From NCBI RefSeq assembly GCF_039621805.1, contig NZ_CP155073.1, positions 3,038,001 through 3,102,000 of the forward strand: DNA of 64,000 bases, in the 5' to 3' direction. A program made the position numbers and the translations under genes. This document shows, piece after piece, positions 30,147 to 39,472 of this stretch. The first letter of the stretch is position 1. Every line of letters starts with the position of its first letter. The notes under the pieces are model-generated. The model searched no databases and was not told the DNA's origin. It worked only from the letters and a program-made list of their open reading frames with translations. The stretch is from Paraburkholderia sp. PREW-6R. GTDB lineage: Bacteria; Pseudomonadota; Gammaproteobacteria; Burkholderiales; Burkholderiaceae.

Positions 30147-31217
30147 TCAGCGCAGTCTGAATGAAGGGAAGTTAAAACGCGTGGGCGGCACGAGTTGTCC
30201 CGCCGGAATCTGCGTGGTTTCAGGACCGCCATTCAGATCGAGCGGCGGCGACTCCGCCGTGCCCGACGCCGCCTCAGGTGCCGCCGCGGTCGGATTGGCC
30301 GCCGCCGACGAGCCACCCTGCGGCGGCGTGGCGGCCGTGGCGCCCGACGCAGGCGCCGCTTTCGCGGCAGCACCTTGCGTGCCCGCTGCCGTGCCGGCCG
30401 TGCCTGTGACGCCTGCTGCGGGCGCGGCTGCCGCGCCGCTGTCGACGTCGTCGTACTTGGGCAGCGGTGCCTCGTCCCCGCCATAGTTCGGCAGAGACGC
30501 CGACTGCTTGCCGTCCGACAGAAGGTACTGGCGGCGTTGCAGATACGCATTACGCACGAACGAGTATTTGTCGAGCGCCGCGCCTTCCAGCACATCGCTG
30601 GCGTTCAGCAGATTCGCGCGCGTGTTGATTACGTTCAGACCGTACAAGCCCCAGCTCAACCCCGCCGGGTCGACATAGCTCAGTGGGTTGATGTAGTAGT
30701 TGCCAACCGAACCGACCGCGTCGCGCACCGTGCTCGGCCCGAACAGCGGCAGCACGAGATACGGGCCCGCCGGCACGCCGTAATGGCCGAGCGTCAGGCC
30801 GAGGTCGTTGTCGTGCTTGGGCAGCTTGGCGAGCGTGGCCACGTCGAACAGACCGCCGACACCGAACACCGTGTTGATCACGATCCGCATGATGTCTTCC
30901 ACGCCGTCGGTGATCTTCAGCTGCAGCAGGTTGTTTGCCGCAATGTAGACGTCGCCGATATTCGAGAAGAAGTTCGTCACGCTGTCGCGCACCGGCTGCG
31001 GCGTGACCGCCACATAGCCCTTGGCGACCGGCTTCAGCGCGTACTGGTCGATCTTGTCGTTGACCGTGAAGATGGTGCGGTTCAGGCCTTCGAGCGGATC
31101 GCCTTTGGTCGGCGTCTGCACCGTCGAACAGCCGGCTGACACGACCAACGCGGCCACGGCGACAGCCAGCCTGGCGGACTGGAAGGCGGCCGCGCCCCTG
31201 ATGCGTGAGGTCTGCAT
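30147..31217 (-). CDS. mlaA: MlaA (VacJ) outer-membrane lipoprotein with long tail
   Basis: A 356-residue lipoprotein that removes phospholipids from the outer leaflet of the outer membrane. The lipobox VSAGC puts the lipid on C29. The VacJ domain spans about 38-245: DPLEGLNRTIF, FFSNIGDVYIAANNLLQ (split), LGHYGVPAGPYLVLPLFGPS (split), and NYYINPLSY. The last 110 or so residues are an Ala/Pro/Gly/Thr-rich low-complexity tail absent from E. coli MlaA (about 250 residues). In E. coli mlaA is unlinked; here it sits between mlaD and mlaC. Confidence 0.94.
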   Translation of the reverse strand: MQTSRIRGAAAFQSARLAVAVAALVVSAGCSTVQTPTKGDPLEGLNRTIFTVNDKIDQYALKPVAKGYVAVTPQPVRDSVTNFFSNIGDVYIAANNLLQLKITDGVEDIMRIVINTVFGVGGLFDVATLAKLPKHDNDLGLTLGHYGVPAGPYLVLPLFGPSTVRDAVGSVGNYYINPLSYVDPAGLSWGLYGLNVINTRANLLNASDVLEGAALDKYSFVRNAYLQRRQYLLSDGKQSASLPNYGGDEAPLPKYDDVDSGAAAAPAAGVTGTAGTAAGTQGAAAKAAPASGATAATPPQGGSSAAANPTAAAPEAASGTAESPPLDLNGGPETTQIPAGQLVPPTRFNFPSFRLR

Positions 31218-31228
31218 TGTTATTCTCC

Positions 31229-31786
31229 TTATTGGCTCGCCGCGCCGGAGGCGGGCGAGGCCGGTACCGTGGGTGCCACCGCGGGCGGCGTAGCGGGCGC
31301 GGGCGAAGCCGAGCCTGGCTTGGACGCGCCAGAATCCGCGGCCTTGCTGTACAGGAACTGACCGATCAAATTTTCCAGCACAATGGCCGACTGCGTCATG
31401 GAGATCGTGTCGCCCGCCTTCAGCATCTCCGAGTCGCCGCCCGGCTCGAGCCCGATGTATTGCTCGCCGAGCAGGCCGGAAGTCAGAATCTTTGCCGAGC
31501 TGTCTTTCGGAAACTGATATTGCTTGTCGATATCAATGGTGACGACAGCCTGATACGAGTTGCTGTCGAAACCGATCGTGCCGACGCGGCCCACCGTCAC
31601 GCCCGCGCTTTTCACGGGTGCCCGGGCCTTGAGGCCGCCGATATTGTCGAACTTGAGTTTGACCGGGTACGTTGCCTGAAACGACAACGAGCTCATGTTG
31701 CCGGCCTTCAGCGCAAGAAACAGCAACGCCACGAAACCCAGCACCACGAACAGGCCGACCCAGAAGTCGAGAGCAGTCTTTTTCAT
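31229..31786 (-). CDS. mlaD: MCE-domain protein MlaD
   Basis: A 185-residue inner-membrane-anchored subunit whose MCE domains form a periplasmic hexameric ring in MlaFEDB. A TM helix (about 7-25) precedes the MCE domain (about 38-115: KFDNIGGLKARAPVK, GVTVGRVG, SAKILTSGLLGEQYIGL split by motif). A Ala/Pro-rich tail follows. It lies 91 bp after mlaE and 11 bp before mlaA. Confidence 0.94.
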   Translation of the reverse strand: MKKTALDFWVGLFVVLGFVALLFLALKAGNMSSLSFQATYPVKLKFDNIGGLKARAPVKSAGVTVGRVGTIGFDSNSYQAVVTIDIDKQYQFPKDSSAKILTSGLLGEQYIGLEPGGDSEMLKAGDTISMTQSAIVLENLIGQFLYSKAADSGASKPGSASPAPATPPAVAPTVPASPASGAASQ

Positions 31787-31877
31787 TGTCTTCCCAAAGT
31801 GAATCCGCCACGCCGCCGACGTTTCCCACCGCGCGCAATCCAGAACCGCGCCGGCACAGAAAACGGGCCGCGCAGTC

Positions 31878-32645
31878 CTAACTGAACATCAGTGCAGTCA
31901 GCAGAAAATCGAGGCCGAGCACCGCAAGCGACGCGTACACGACGGTTTTGGTCGTGGCGCGCGACACGCCTTCCGGCGTCGGCTTGGCTTCATAGCCCTG
32001 AAACAGCGCCACGAACGTCACCGCGAGGCCGAACACCAAACTCTTGATGACGCCGGCGCCGACGTCGCGCCACACATCCACGCCGCCTTGCATTTGCGAC
32101 CAGAATGCGCCGGCATCGACGCCGATCAGCAGCACGCCCACCACATAACCGCCGAACACGCCGACCGCGCTGAAGATCGCGGCAAGAATCGGCATGGAGA
32201 TGATGCCGGCCCACAGGCGCGGCGCCACCACGATCTTGACGGGGTCGACCGCCATCATTTCCATGGCCGTCAGTTGCTCCCCCGCCTTCATCAAGCCGAT
32301 TTCAGCGGTGAGCGACGTGCCCGCACGGCCGGCGAACAAGAGCGCGGTGACCACCGGGCCGAGCTCCCTCACGAGCGACAACGCCACCAGTAAGCCCAAC
32401 GCCTGCTCGGAACCATATCGATTCAGCGTGTAATAACCCTGCAGACCCAGCACGAAGCCGACGAACAGGCCCGACACGGCAATGATCACCAGCGAATAAT
32501 TACCTACGAAGTGGATCTGCTTCGTGACAAGGCGCGGCCGGCGAAGCAGCGGGAAGAATTCGAGTACGAGCCGGATGAAAAAGCGCGTAGCGTAGCCGGC
32601 CGTGCCGAGCCCGCCGATAACAGAGCGACCGATCGCGCTGATCAT
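31878..32645 (-). CDS. mlaE: Lipid ABC transporter permease MlaE
   Basis: A 255-residue permease of the MlaFEDB complex. An N-terminal amphipathic region is followed by five or so TM segments. It has the family blocks FVLGLQGYYTLNRYG, GRAGTSLTAEIGLMKAGEQL (split: GRAGTSLTAE, MKAGEQL) and VDPVKIVVAPRLWA. It overlaps mlaF by 4 bp. Confidence 0.95.
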   Translation of the reverse strand: MISAIGRSVIGGLGTAGYATRFFIRLVLEFFPLLRRPRLVTKQIHFVGNYSLVIIAVSGLFVGFVLGLQGYYTLNRYGSEQALGLLVALSLVRELGPVVTALLFAGRAGTSLTAEIGLMKAGEQLTAMEMMAVDPVKIVVAPRLWAGIISMPILAAIFSAVGVFGGYVVGVLLIGVDAGAFWSQMQGGVDVWRDVGAGVIKSLVFGLAVTFVALFQGYEAKPTPEGVSRATTKTVVYASLAVLGLDFLLTALMFS

Positions 32646-33463
32646 GCCTGACCTCCGCCGACGCCGAAGTCCGCCGCGAGCGGCGTCTTGCTCGGGTAAT
32701 GGAATTTGAAAGGACCATCCGGCGCGCCGTCGATGAACTGCCGCACCGTGGGATCGGACGAAGCACGCAGCTCGGCCGGCGTGCCCTCGGCATGCACACC
32801 GCCGTTCGCGAGGAAGTACACGTAGTCGGCAATGGCGAACGACTCCGGCACGTCATGGGTAACGAGAATCGACGTGGCCCCGAGCGCCTGGTTCAATGCG
32901 CGAATCAGATTGGCGGTAATGCCGAGGGAAATGGGATCGAGACCGGCGAACGGCTCGTCGTACATCATCAGTTCAGGGTCGAGCGCGATGGCGCGTGCCA
33001 GCGCAACACGTCGCGCCATGCCGCCCGAAATCTCCGACGGCAACAGCTCGCGCGCACCCCGCAAGCCGACCGCGTTGAGCTTCATCAACACGAGATCGCG
33101 GATCAGTTCTTCGGGCAGATCAGTGTGCTCGCGCAATGCAAACGCGACGTTTTCGAATACCGACATGTCGGTAAACAACGCGCCGAACTGGAACAGCATG
33201 CCCATTTTGCGGCGCAGCGCATACAGGCCGTCGCGGCTTTGCCGACCGACATCCTGGCCTTGAAACAGGATCTGGCCGCGCTGTGCGCGCACGAGACCGC
33301 CGATCAGCCGCAACACCGTCGTCTTGCCGCAGCCCGAACCGCCCATCACGGCGACCACCTGGCCGCGCTTGAAGCGCAGGTTCAGGTTCGACAGGACGAG
33401 CCGGTCGCCGTAACCGAAGTCGACGTCGCGCAGCTCGAGTAAGGTCTCGGGGGTGGAAGACAC
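32642..33463 (-). CDS. mlaF: Lipid ABC transporter ATP-binding protein MlaF
   Basis: A 273-residue ATPase powering phospholipid transport to or from the outer membrane. Walker A GGSGCGKT is at 41-48, the signature SGGMARRVALARA near 144-156, and Walker B MMYDEPFAGLDP near 166-177, with switch H in VTHDVPE. First gene of mlaFEDACB and of the long minus-strand series that continues to the his and tat genes. A TATAAT is 33 bp upstream of the start. Confidence 0.95.
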   Translation of the reverse strand: MSSTPETLLELRDVDFGYGDRLVLSNLNLRFKRGQVVAVMGGSGCGKTTVLRLIGGLVRAQRGQILFQGQDVGRQSRDGLYALRRKMGMLFQFGALFTDMSVFENVAFALREHTDLPEELIRDLVLMKLNAVGLRGARELLPSEISGGMARRVALARAIALDPELMMYDEPFAGLDPISLGITANLIRALNQALGATSILVTHDVPESFAIADYVYFLANGGVHAEGTPAELRASSDPTVRQFIDGAPDGPFKFHYPSKTPLAADFGVGGGQA

Positions 33464-33495
33464 GAAACTGACAGTCCTTTTACACGGAAGGCCGA

Positions 33496-33501
33496 ATTAT
33501 A
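33496..33501 (-). promoter_or_regulatory. Candidate -10 box for the mla operon
   Basis: TATAAT on the minus strand in context GCCCTATAAT, 33 bp before the mlaF start codon. The -35 region is poor. The same 10-base string is at the ABC exporter promoter candidate (29033-29042). Confidence 0.45.
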
Positions 33502-33557
33502 GGGCCATCATGCAAAAGTTGCCGTGAGGTGCCCTGTCCCTTGAACAAGTGTGACGA

Positions 33558-34661
33558 TTATTGCGCAAATGCATGTTGCAGTGCAGAAACCGCAGCCGCC
33601 GGATCGGCCGCTTCCGTCACTGCCCGCACGACCGCCGCACAGCCGACGCCCGTTGCCAGCACGTCCGGAAGCACTTGCAGATCGATGCCGCCAATCGCCA
33701 CCAGAGGAACGACGCCGTCGAGCAGGCGCACGTAGCGTGCCAGACGTCGTAGTCCTTGCGGCGCAGTCGGCATGACCTTGGTCGTGGTCGGAAAGACCGC
33801 ACCGAGTGCAATGTAGCTTGGACGGAAATGTAGCGCCTTGAGAATCTCGTAGAAACCGTGCGTCGACAGACCAAGCCGGACACCGGCATCGGCAAGCGCC
33901 GACAGATCCGCCGTGTGCACGTCTTCCTGACCCAGATGAACGCCATAGGCGCCCGCATCGAGCGCAGCCTGCCAGTGGTCGTTGATGAACACCTGTGCGT
34001 CGTGCTTGCGTCCCGCTGCCACGCACCGCGCGACTTCACGCTTCAGTTCGTCGGCAGGTTCGGCCGACTTACGGCGCAATTGCACCGTTTTCACGCCGAA
34101 ACCCACCACGCGTTCCACCCACTCCGCCGTTGGCAGCACCGGATACAAGCCGAGCCGCGCCGGGCAGCGGGCAAAGGCTTGCGACGGTGCATCCGGCAGG
34201 CTGGCGACGCGCGGAAAGTGCGACAGGTCCGCCGGGAAGGCGTCGACGGCGCGCGTTTCGTCGCCGTCTCGCCAAGCGAGCGCCAGCACGAGCGCGTCGT
34301 GCGGGTCGAAACCACAATCGAGGAATGCGGCGAGCGCCGGTATCCAGTCTTCCGCGAGTTCGCCTTCGAGGCGGTACTTTTCGCCCCCCAGGTGAAGCGA
34401 GGCCTTGCCCTGCGCGGCCTCGATCACCCCCGCGCCTCGCACCAGCCAGCGCGCAACCTGCTCGCCATGCTGCTGCGCGTCCGCGATCACGATCAGATCA
34501 CCGCCGTTCGGCGCCTCGGGCGCGGTGAGGCAGATGCGCCACGGCGCGTGCGTCGGCGGCCAGTCGCCAAGACGCGCGCGAATCCGTTCGGCCGCTTCGG
34601 TCAGTTCGTCGGCGGGCGGCCAGAAGAGGTCGCGGTCTTTCAATGCCAGAGTTCGTGTCAT
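33558..34661 (-). CDS. thiE: Thiamine phosphate synthase with N-terminal extension
   Basis: A 367-residue protein. Residues about 155-365 form the ThiE TIM barrel that joins HMP-PP and thiazole phosphate: [32 protein letters not shown] (split: [13 protein letters not shown]), [18 protein letters not shown] and AIGGIDL. ThiE alone is about 210 residues, so about 150 N-terminal residues are extra. The stretch [19 protein letters not shown] (about residues 111-129) looks like a degenerate ThiD C-terminal helix pair without the GTGC motif (inference). Start at 34661 overlaps thiG by 4 bp. Confidence 0.9.
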   Translation of the reverse strand: MTRTLALKDRDLFWPPADELTEAAERIRARLGDWPPTHAPWRICLTAPEAPNGGDLIVIADAQQHGEQVARWLVRGAGVIEAAQGKASLHLGGEKYRLEGELAEDWIPALAAFLDCGFDPHDALVLALAWRDGDETRAVDAFPADLSHFPRVASLPDAPSQAFARCPARLGLYPVLPTAEWVERVVGFGVKTVQLRRKSAEPADELKREVARCVAAGRKHDAQVFINDHWQAALDAGAYGVHLGQEDVHTADLSALADAGVRLGLSTHGFYEILKALHFRPSYIALGAVFPTTTKVMPTAPQGLRRLARYVRLLDGVVPLVAIGGIDLQVLPDVLATGVGCAAVVRAVTEAADPAAAVSALQHAFAQ

Positions 34662-35479
34662 GCGGCGCTCCCGTCCTGATGCCAGAAAGGCATGCCGACC
34701 ACCGGCGTGCTCGCGTGGGCGCTTTCGCGCTCGGCCATCGGTCCCGCCAGAAAAGCCTGGCGGCCCGCTTCGACACCCAGCGCGAAGGCGCGCGCCATCG
34801 CGTCCGGATGCGTGGCCTGCGAAACGGCCGTGTTCAACAGCACGCCGTCGAAGCCCCATTCCATCACCTGGGCCGCGTGCGATGGCACGCCGAGACCGGC
34901 ATCCACGATCAGCGGCACGTCCGGCAGACGCTCGCGCAGCACGCGCAAGCCGTACGGGTTGATGACGCCTTTGCCGGTGCCGATCGGCGCGCCCCACGGC
35001 ATGAGCGCTTCACAACCGGCGTCCAGCAGACGGCGGCCGATCACCAGATCTTCCGTGCAATACGGCAGCACCTTGAAACCGTCCTTGATCAACTTTGCCG
35101 CCGCTTCGATCAGCCCGATAGGGTCAGGCTGCAACGTGTAGTCGTCGCCGATCAGTTCGAGCTTGATCCATTCGGTATCGAAAATCTCGCGCGCCATGTG
35201 CGCGGTCGTCACCGCCTCGCCGACAGTGAGGCACCCTGCGGTATTCGGGAGCAGCGGCACGCCGTGACGTTTGAGGAGATTGAAGAAGCCGGCTTCGGCG
35301 CCGCCCTCGTTCATCTGGCGACGCAGCGCGACGGTCACCATACCGGGCTTCGCTGCGTCGATCGAATCGGACAGCGATTGCAGCGACGGATAGCGCGACG
35401 TGCCGAGCAGCACGCGGCTCGCGAACGTGTGGCCATACAGCGTGAGCGCGTCGGCGCTCTGGGGGGTAGTCATTTGCAT
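34658..35479 (-). CDS. thiG: Thiazole synthase
   Basis: A 273-residue (beta/alpha)8 enzyme that builds the thiazole phosphate ring from DXP, dehydroglycine and ThiS thiocarboxylate. The Schiff-base lysine is K106 in [11 protein letters not shown]. Other marks are LLPNTAGC, the phosphate-binding [11 protein letters not shown], and [11 protein letters not shown]. It lies between thiS and thiE. GGAGA lies about 10 nt before the start. Confidence 0.95.
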   Translation of the reverse strand: MQMTTPQSADALTLYGHTFASRVLLGTSRYPSLQSLSDSIDAAKPGMVTVALRRQMNEGGAEAGFFNLLKRHGVPLLPNTAGCLTVGEAVTTAHMAREIFDTEWIKLELIGDDYTLQPDPIGLIEAAAKLIKDGFKVLPYCTEDLVIGRRLLDAGCEALMPWGAPIGTGKGVINPYGLRVLRERLPDVPLIVDAGLGVPSHAAQVMEWGFDGVLLNTAVSQATHPDAMARAFALGVEAGRQAFLAGPMAERESAHASTPVVGMPFWHQDGSAA

Positions 35480-35540
35480 AGTCTGTTATCTCCGGCAACC
35501 GGCAGTCCGGCAAAACGGCAAGTTGCGCACGGGCGGGCGC

Positions 35541-35738
35541 TCAACCGCCCGCCACGGGTTGCACGACATCGAGCCTGTCGCCCGGCCGCAGCGCGCGCGC
35601 CGCATGCTGGGTGCGCGCCACGAAATCCCCGTTCAGCGCGACGGCAAACGGCGGACGCGCACCGAATGCGGCCAGCGCATCCGCGACAGTCGCGCCCTCG
35701 GGCAGCGTCAACGGCTTCTGATTGATCTGAATGTCCAT
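35541..35738 (-). CDS. thiS: Sulfur carrier protein ThiS
   Basis: A 65-residue ubiquitin-like sulfur carrier. It begins MDIQINQKPLTLPEG, has VALNGDFVAR, and ends in the essential Gly-Gly that is adenylated and thiocarboxylated. Start at 35738 matches family length. It sits between thiO and thiG. thiF and thiC are not in this window. Confidence 0.95.
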   Translation of the reverse strand: MDIQINQKPLTLPEGATVADALAAFGARPPFAVALNGDFVARTQHAARALRPGDRLDVVQPVAGG

Positions 35739-35813
35739 GGTGTTCGAATGCGGTTGAATCGGTGATGACCCACGTACGGCGGCCCGCCGGCGTGCACACA
35801 GGATGCGCAATGC

Positions 35814-36944
35814 CTATGCCGGCTCCCATGCGGAATCCAGTTGAAAAAGTTCGCTCCAGCGCGCGCCGCGCTGCCAGTCGGCAAACGCATTCGCGTCGCG
35901 GATGCGCCCGTCGAGCAGCGCCGACGCGAAACGCACGGCTTCGTCGGCGACTTCGGGCACGATCATGTAGCCGTGCCGGTACAGGCCGTTTACGCGCAGG
36001 GTCTGCGCGCCGTCCCAGCGCAAAGTCGGACGGTGGTCCGGCAACGTCGGACGGCACTGCGAATTCAGTTCGAGAATGCGCGCCTCGCCGAAACCGGGGT
36101 GCACGGAAAACGCCGCGCTCAACAGTTCGAGCGCCGAGCGCACGCTCACGGGCGACATGTCCTCGCCCTCGACCTCGGTCGCGCCGATCACGTACAGGTC
36201 GTCCTGCTTCGGTGCGATATAGAGCGGATAGCGCGGATGCAGAAGCCGCACGGGCCGCGTCAGCCTGATTCCGGGCGCATGCACCCGCGCGACTTCGCCG
36301 CGAATACCGCGCAGCGAGGGCAGCACGGGTTTCGCGCCGAGCCCGCGGCAGTCGATCGTGATGCGCGCGGCCGGAAGCGCGTGGTCATCGACCGGCGTGT
36401 TCCAGTGTGTTTCCACCCCACGTTGCGCAAGACCCGCCGCAAGCGCGGACAGTACCTGCCGGTTGTCGAGCTGGCCCTCGTGCGGCAGCAGCCAGCCCTG
36501 GTTGAAGCGGCCGGCAAGCGCCGGTTCCGCCGCCCCGAGCTGTGCCCCCGCCAGCGTGACGAAACCGCCGTCGAGCAGTTCGGCCGGCGCGTTCGAGCGC
36601 ACGCGGCGCTCGAAAAGCGGCGCTTCGGTGCGGTCGGCATGATGCCAGACGACGAGTGTGCCGTTGCGCTGGAAAAACACCGGCTCGGGCAGTGCGGCAA
36701 GCACCTGCGGCCACGTTTCGAGCGAACGCGCGCCAAGGCGCGTTATCAGAAGTTCGGCGCTGGCCGCTTCGGCGAGCGGCGCGAGCATCGCGGCGGCGAC
36801 CCAGGCGGCCGCCTGCGAACCGGCGGCGTCGCCGCGCTCGTAAAGCGCAACACGATGCCCTTCTCCGGCAAGCCGCCACGCGACGAGACGCCCGCACAAA
36901 CCGCCGCCGAGCACCGCGAAATCGGGTTGGGCAACGCGGTTCAT
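35814..36944 (-). CDS. thiO: Glycine oxidase ThiO
   Basis: A 376-residue DAO-family flavoenzyme that oxidises glycine to dehydroglycine for ThiG in aerobes. The FAD site is VLGGGLCGRLVAWRLA-like (GGGLCG at about 12-17), with YERGD near 35-39 and a C-terminal NGLYRHGYMIVPEVAD. ATG at 36944 has AAGG 8 nt upstream; a GTG 9 bp earlier is less likely. First gene of thiOSGE, controlled by the TPP riboswitch at 37189-37288. Confidence 0.9.
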   Translation of the reverse strand: MNRVAQPDFAVLGGGLCGRLVAWRLAGEGHRVALYERGDAAGSQAAAWVAAAMLAPLAEAASAELLITRLGARSLETWPQVLAALPEPVFFQRNGTLVVWHHADRTEAPLFERRVRSNAPAELLDGGFVTLAGAQLGAAEPALAGRFNQGWLLPHEGQLDNRQVLSALAAGLAQRGVETHWNTPVDDHALPAARITIDCRGLGAKPVLPSLRGIRGEVARVHAPGIRLTRPVRLLHPRYPLYIAPKQDDLYVIGATEVEGEDMSPVSVRSALELLSAAFSVHPGFGEARILELNSQCRPTLPDHRPTLRWDGAQTLRVNGLYRHGYMIVPEVADEAVRFASALLDGRIRDANAFADWQRGARWSELFQLDSAWEPA

Positions 36945-37188
36945 CGCGCGCACCTTACGTCATGGCGCACGTCGGCAACGAAGCGGCAACAGCACGGCCG
37001 GAGCACGGCGGCGCAGCGAGGAGCAAAACACATATCTGAAGAATAGGCGGTCATCGGGTCCTTTTCGGCACGGCCAAAAAACGCACGTACCCAGGACGAA
37101 ACCGGCGGGCAAGGCCAGCCGGGCAAAATGCGCGTACCAATGACGGACGCTGCCCGGCGGGGAATGGAAGACTGGCTGCTTCCGGAAA

Positions 37189-37288
37189 CTTCCCGCGCCG
37201 GTATTACCCGGATCGGGTGCAAAGGGTCTCTCTCAGCCTCGCCGCCGCGGCATGAAAATCACGCCGCCTGTGGGCGAAGCACCCCTGT
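37189..37288 (-). promoter_or_regulatory. TPP riboswitch (THI element)
   Basis: On the minus strand the order of conserved blocks is AGGGGUGC (5' side of P1), CUGAGA (37231-37236), ACCCUU, GAUCCGGGUAAUACCGG and CGCGGGAAG. These are the pyrimidine- and pyrophosphate-sensor helices of the TPP aptamer. It lies 244 nt upstream of thiO and should lower thiOSGE expression when TPP is abundant. I could not identify the expression platform. Confidence 0.92.
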
Positions 37289-37720
37289 TTCGTCGAAGCC
37301 CATTAGACCATAAAAGCCGTGGCGCCCGCAAACCAGCGCCGCGCGAGCCAGCACCGCGCCTGATCTGGCACCGCTGTTTGTTTTATCGATACGGCCGGGC
37401 GCAACGCTCTGGCACAATGCCTCGGACAGGTGCCGCTCTGGCGCGGCGCCGGCGGCGTGCGTCCGCGGGTTACGGCAAGACTGCACGCAATTGCAGCCCC
37501 GATACGCAAGCAGCGAAAATTAATTTTCGCTTAAGGGCTTCGCGCCAGAATCGGACGCTCGTGCGCACGCGCGTTTGTCGAGCGCGACACCCGACAGGAA
37601 CGCCAACCCGTCGTCACGCGGCCCGAAACGTGCGGCGTCCGGCGGGAACACCCAGCCCGAACCGGCGCATGAGAGCCGCTCAGGTTGGGACAGCACCTCC
37701 AGCACTTCATCAGGATGCTC
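37289..37720. other. Intergenic region between thi riboswitch and ABC transporter
   Basis: 432 bp between divergent units. It holds a 20-bp perfect palindrome (37512-37531) and must hold the promoters of both the thi operon and the ABC transporter. Nothing else is supported. Confidence 0.5.
37512..37531. promoter_or_regulatory. Perfect 20-bp palindrome, candidate operator
   Basis: AGCGAAAATT-AATTTTCGCT with no spacer, AT-rich in a GC-rich background. It lies 190 bp upstream of the ABC transporter start. No T tract follows, so it is more likely a protein site than a terminator. Confidence 0.5.
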
Positions 37721-39472
37721 ATGACACCGAATACCTCTGCCAGCCCCGAGCTGCCGCCCGACGAAAAAGTCTCCGCCTGGAGCCTGATCAAACCTTACTG
37801 GGTCTCCGAAGAAAAGAAATTTGCGTGGGCGCTGCTCATCGCGATCATCGTGATGAACCTGCTCGTGGTGTGGATCAACGTGCGTCTGAACCGCTGGAGC
37901 GCCGACTTCTACAACGCGCTGCAAACCAAGAACGTGCACGATTTCCCGCACCTGCTGATGGTGTTTTCGGCGCTCGCGTTCGGTTTCATCATTCTTGCGG
38001 TGTATGGGCGCTATCTGCGTCAGATGCTCGGGTTCCGCTGGCGTCAATGGCTCACTACCCGTTATCTGAACGAGTGGCTGCACGACAGCGCGTTCTACCG
38101 GATCGAGCGCGATCGTCTCGCCGACAACCCCGACCAGCGGATCAGCGACGACCTCCAGTCATTCGCCACCAGCACGCTGTCGCTGACGCTCGACCTGCTT
38201 TCCACCGTCGTCACGCTGGTTTCGTTCATCACGATCCTGTGGTCGCTGGCCGGCGCGTTGACCATCTCGCTCGGCGGCATGCCACTCCAGATTCCCGGCT
38301 ACATGGTGTGGGCGGCGGCACTTTACGCGGTGGTCGGCTCGCTGATTATCCAGAAGGTCGGCCACCCGCTCGTGCCGATCAACTATCAGGCGCAGAAGGT
38401 GGAGGCGGATTTCCGTTTCGGCCTGATCCGTCTGCGCGAAAACGCGGAACAGGTCGCCTTCTACAAAGGCATGGAAACGGAGAAGACGAACGCGCATACG
38501 CTGTTCGGCCGAATCCGCGACAACTGGTGGCAAGTGATGAAGTACACCAAGCGGCTCACCTTCGTGCTCAGCTTCTATGGTCAGATCGCCATCATCTTCC
38601 CGCTGGTCGTCGCCGCGCCGCGCTATTTCGCGGGCGCGTTCACGTTCGGCGTGCTGATGCAGATTTCCAGCGCGTTCGGCACCGTCAGCGACTCGTTCTC
38701 GTGGTTCATCAACAGTTACGGCACGTTGGTCGAATGGCGCGCCACGGTGAACCGGTTGCGTGAATTCAAGCGTGTCGTGCATTCGCCGCGTCTGAAAGAA
38801 TCGGTTTCGCCGGCCACTGCGCACGGCGGCATCAACCTGCATTTCGTCGACGACAACAAGCTCTCCACCGAAGGCCTCAAGCTGGCGCTGCCGAACGGCA
38901 GCCCGCTGTCGCACATCCGCGATATCGCGATCAAGCCGGGCTCGCGCTGGCTGGTGCGCGGCCCTTCGGGTTCGGGCAAGAGCACGTTGATGCGTGCGCT
39001 CGCCGGCCTCTGGCCGTTCGGCGACGGCTCGATCGACGCGCCGGTCAACGCGCGCATGATGTTCATTCCGCAAGTGAGCTACATGCCGATCGGCACGCTG
39101 AAAGCCGCGCTCGCCTACCCGTCGGCGGCTGACGTCTATTCGGACGATGACTGCCGGGAAGCGCTCGTCACCTGCCACCTGTCCGAGTATGCCGACCGTC
39201 TGCAGGAGTCGGGACACTGGACCCGCATCCTGTCGCCGGGTGAACAGCAGCGTCTCGCCGCCGCGCGCGTGCTGCTGCACAAGCCGGACTACCTGTTCCT
39301 CGACGAAGCCACCAGCGCGCTCGACGCGGAAAACGAAGCGCGCGTCTACCGCCTCTTCACCGAGCGGTTGCCGAAGGCGGCGATTGTCAGCGTCGCGCAT
39401 CGCGAATCGCTCGCGGCGTATCACGAGGAAACGCTCGACGTCGAGCGGTCGGGCGAAGCCATCGCCGCATGA
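37721..39472 (+). CDS. BacA/YddA-type ABC transporter, permease-ATPase fusion
   Basis: A 583-residue half-transporter of the SbmA/BacA-related family with a fused ATPase (like YddA and mycobacterial Rv1819c). The membrane part has six TM segments with the family block NRWSADFYNALQ near residue 58. The ATPase has Walker A GPSGSGKST (414-422), signature LSPGEQQRLAAAR, and Walker B LFLDEATSALD. Relatives import peptides, cobalamin or other hydrophilic compounds. I choose the ATG at 37721 (AGGA 5 nt upstream); 37715 is also possible. The SDR gene overlaps its stop. Confidence 0.88.
   Translation: MTPNTSASPELPPDEKVSAWSLIKPYWVSEEKKFAWALLIAIIVMNLLVVWINVRLNRWSADFYNALQTKNVHDFPHLLMVFSALAFGFIILAVYGRYLRQMLGFRWRQWLTTRYLNEWLHDSAFYRIERDRLADNPDQRISDDLQSFATSTLSLTLDLLSTVVTLVSFITILWSLAGALTISLGGMPLQIPGYMVWAAALYAVVGSLIIQKVGHPLVPINYQAQKVEADFRFGLIRLRENAEQVAFYKGMETEKTNAHTLFGRIRDNWWQVMKYTKRLTFVLSFYGQIAIIFPLVVAAPRYFAGAFTFGVLMQISSAFGTVSDSFSWFINSYGTLVEWRATVNRLREFKRVVHSPRLKESVSPATAHGGINLHFVDDNKLSTEGLKLALPNGSPLSHIRDIAIKPGSRWLVRGPSGSGKSTLMRALAGLWPFGDGSIDAPVNARMMFIPQVSYMPIGTLKAALAYPSAADVYSDDDCREALVTCHLSEYADRLQESGHWTRILSPGEQQRLAAARVLLHKPDYLFLDEATSALDAENEARVYRLFTERLPKAAIVSVAHRESLAAYHEETLDVERSGEAIAA

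Noticed and set aside
37515..37530. Palindrome as a rho-independent terminator
   Set aside because: The AT-rich stem has no loop and is not followed by a U tract, and no gene ends nearby on the plus strand.
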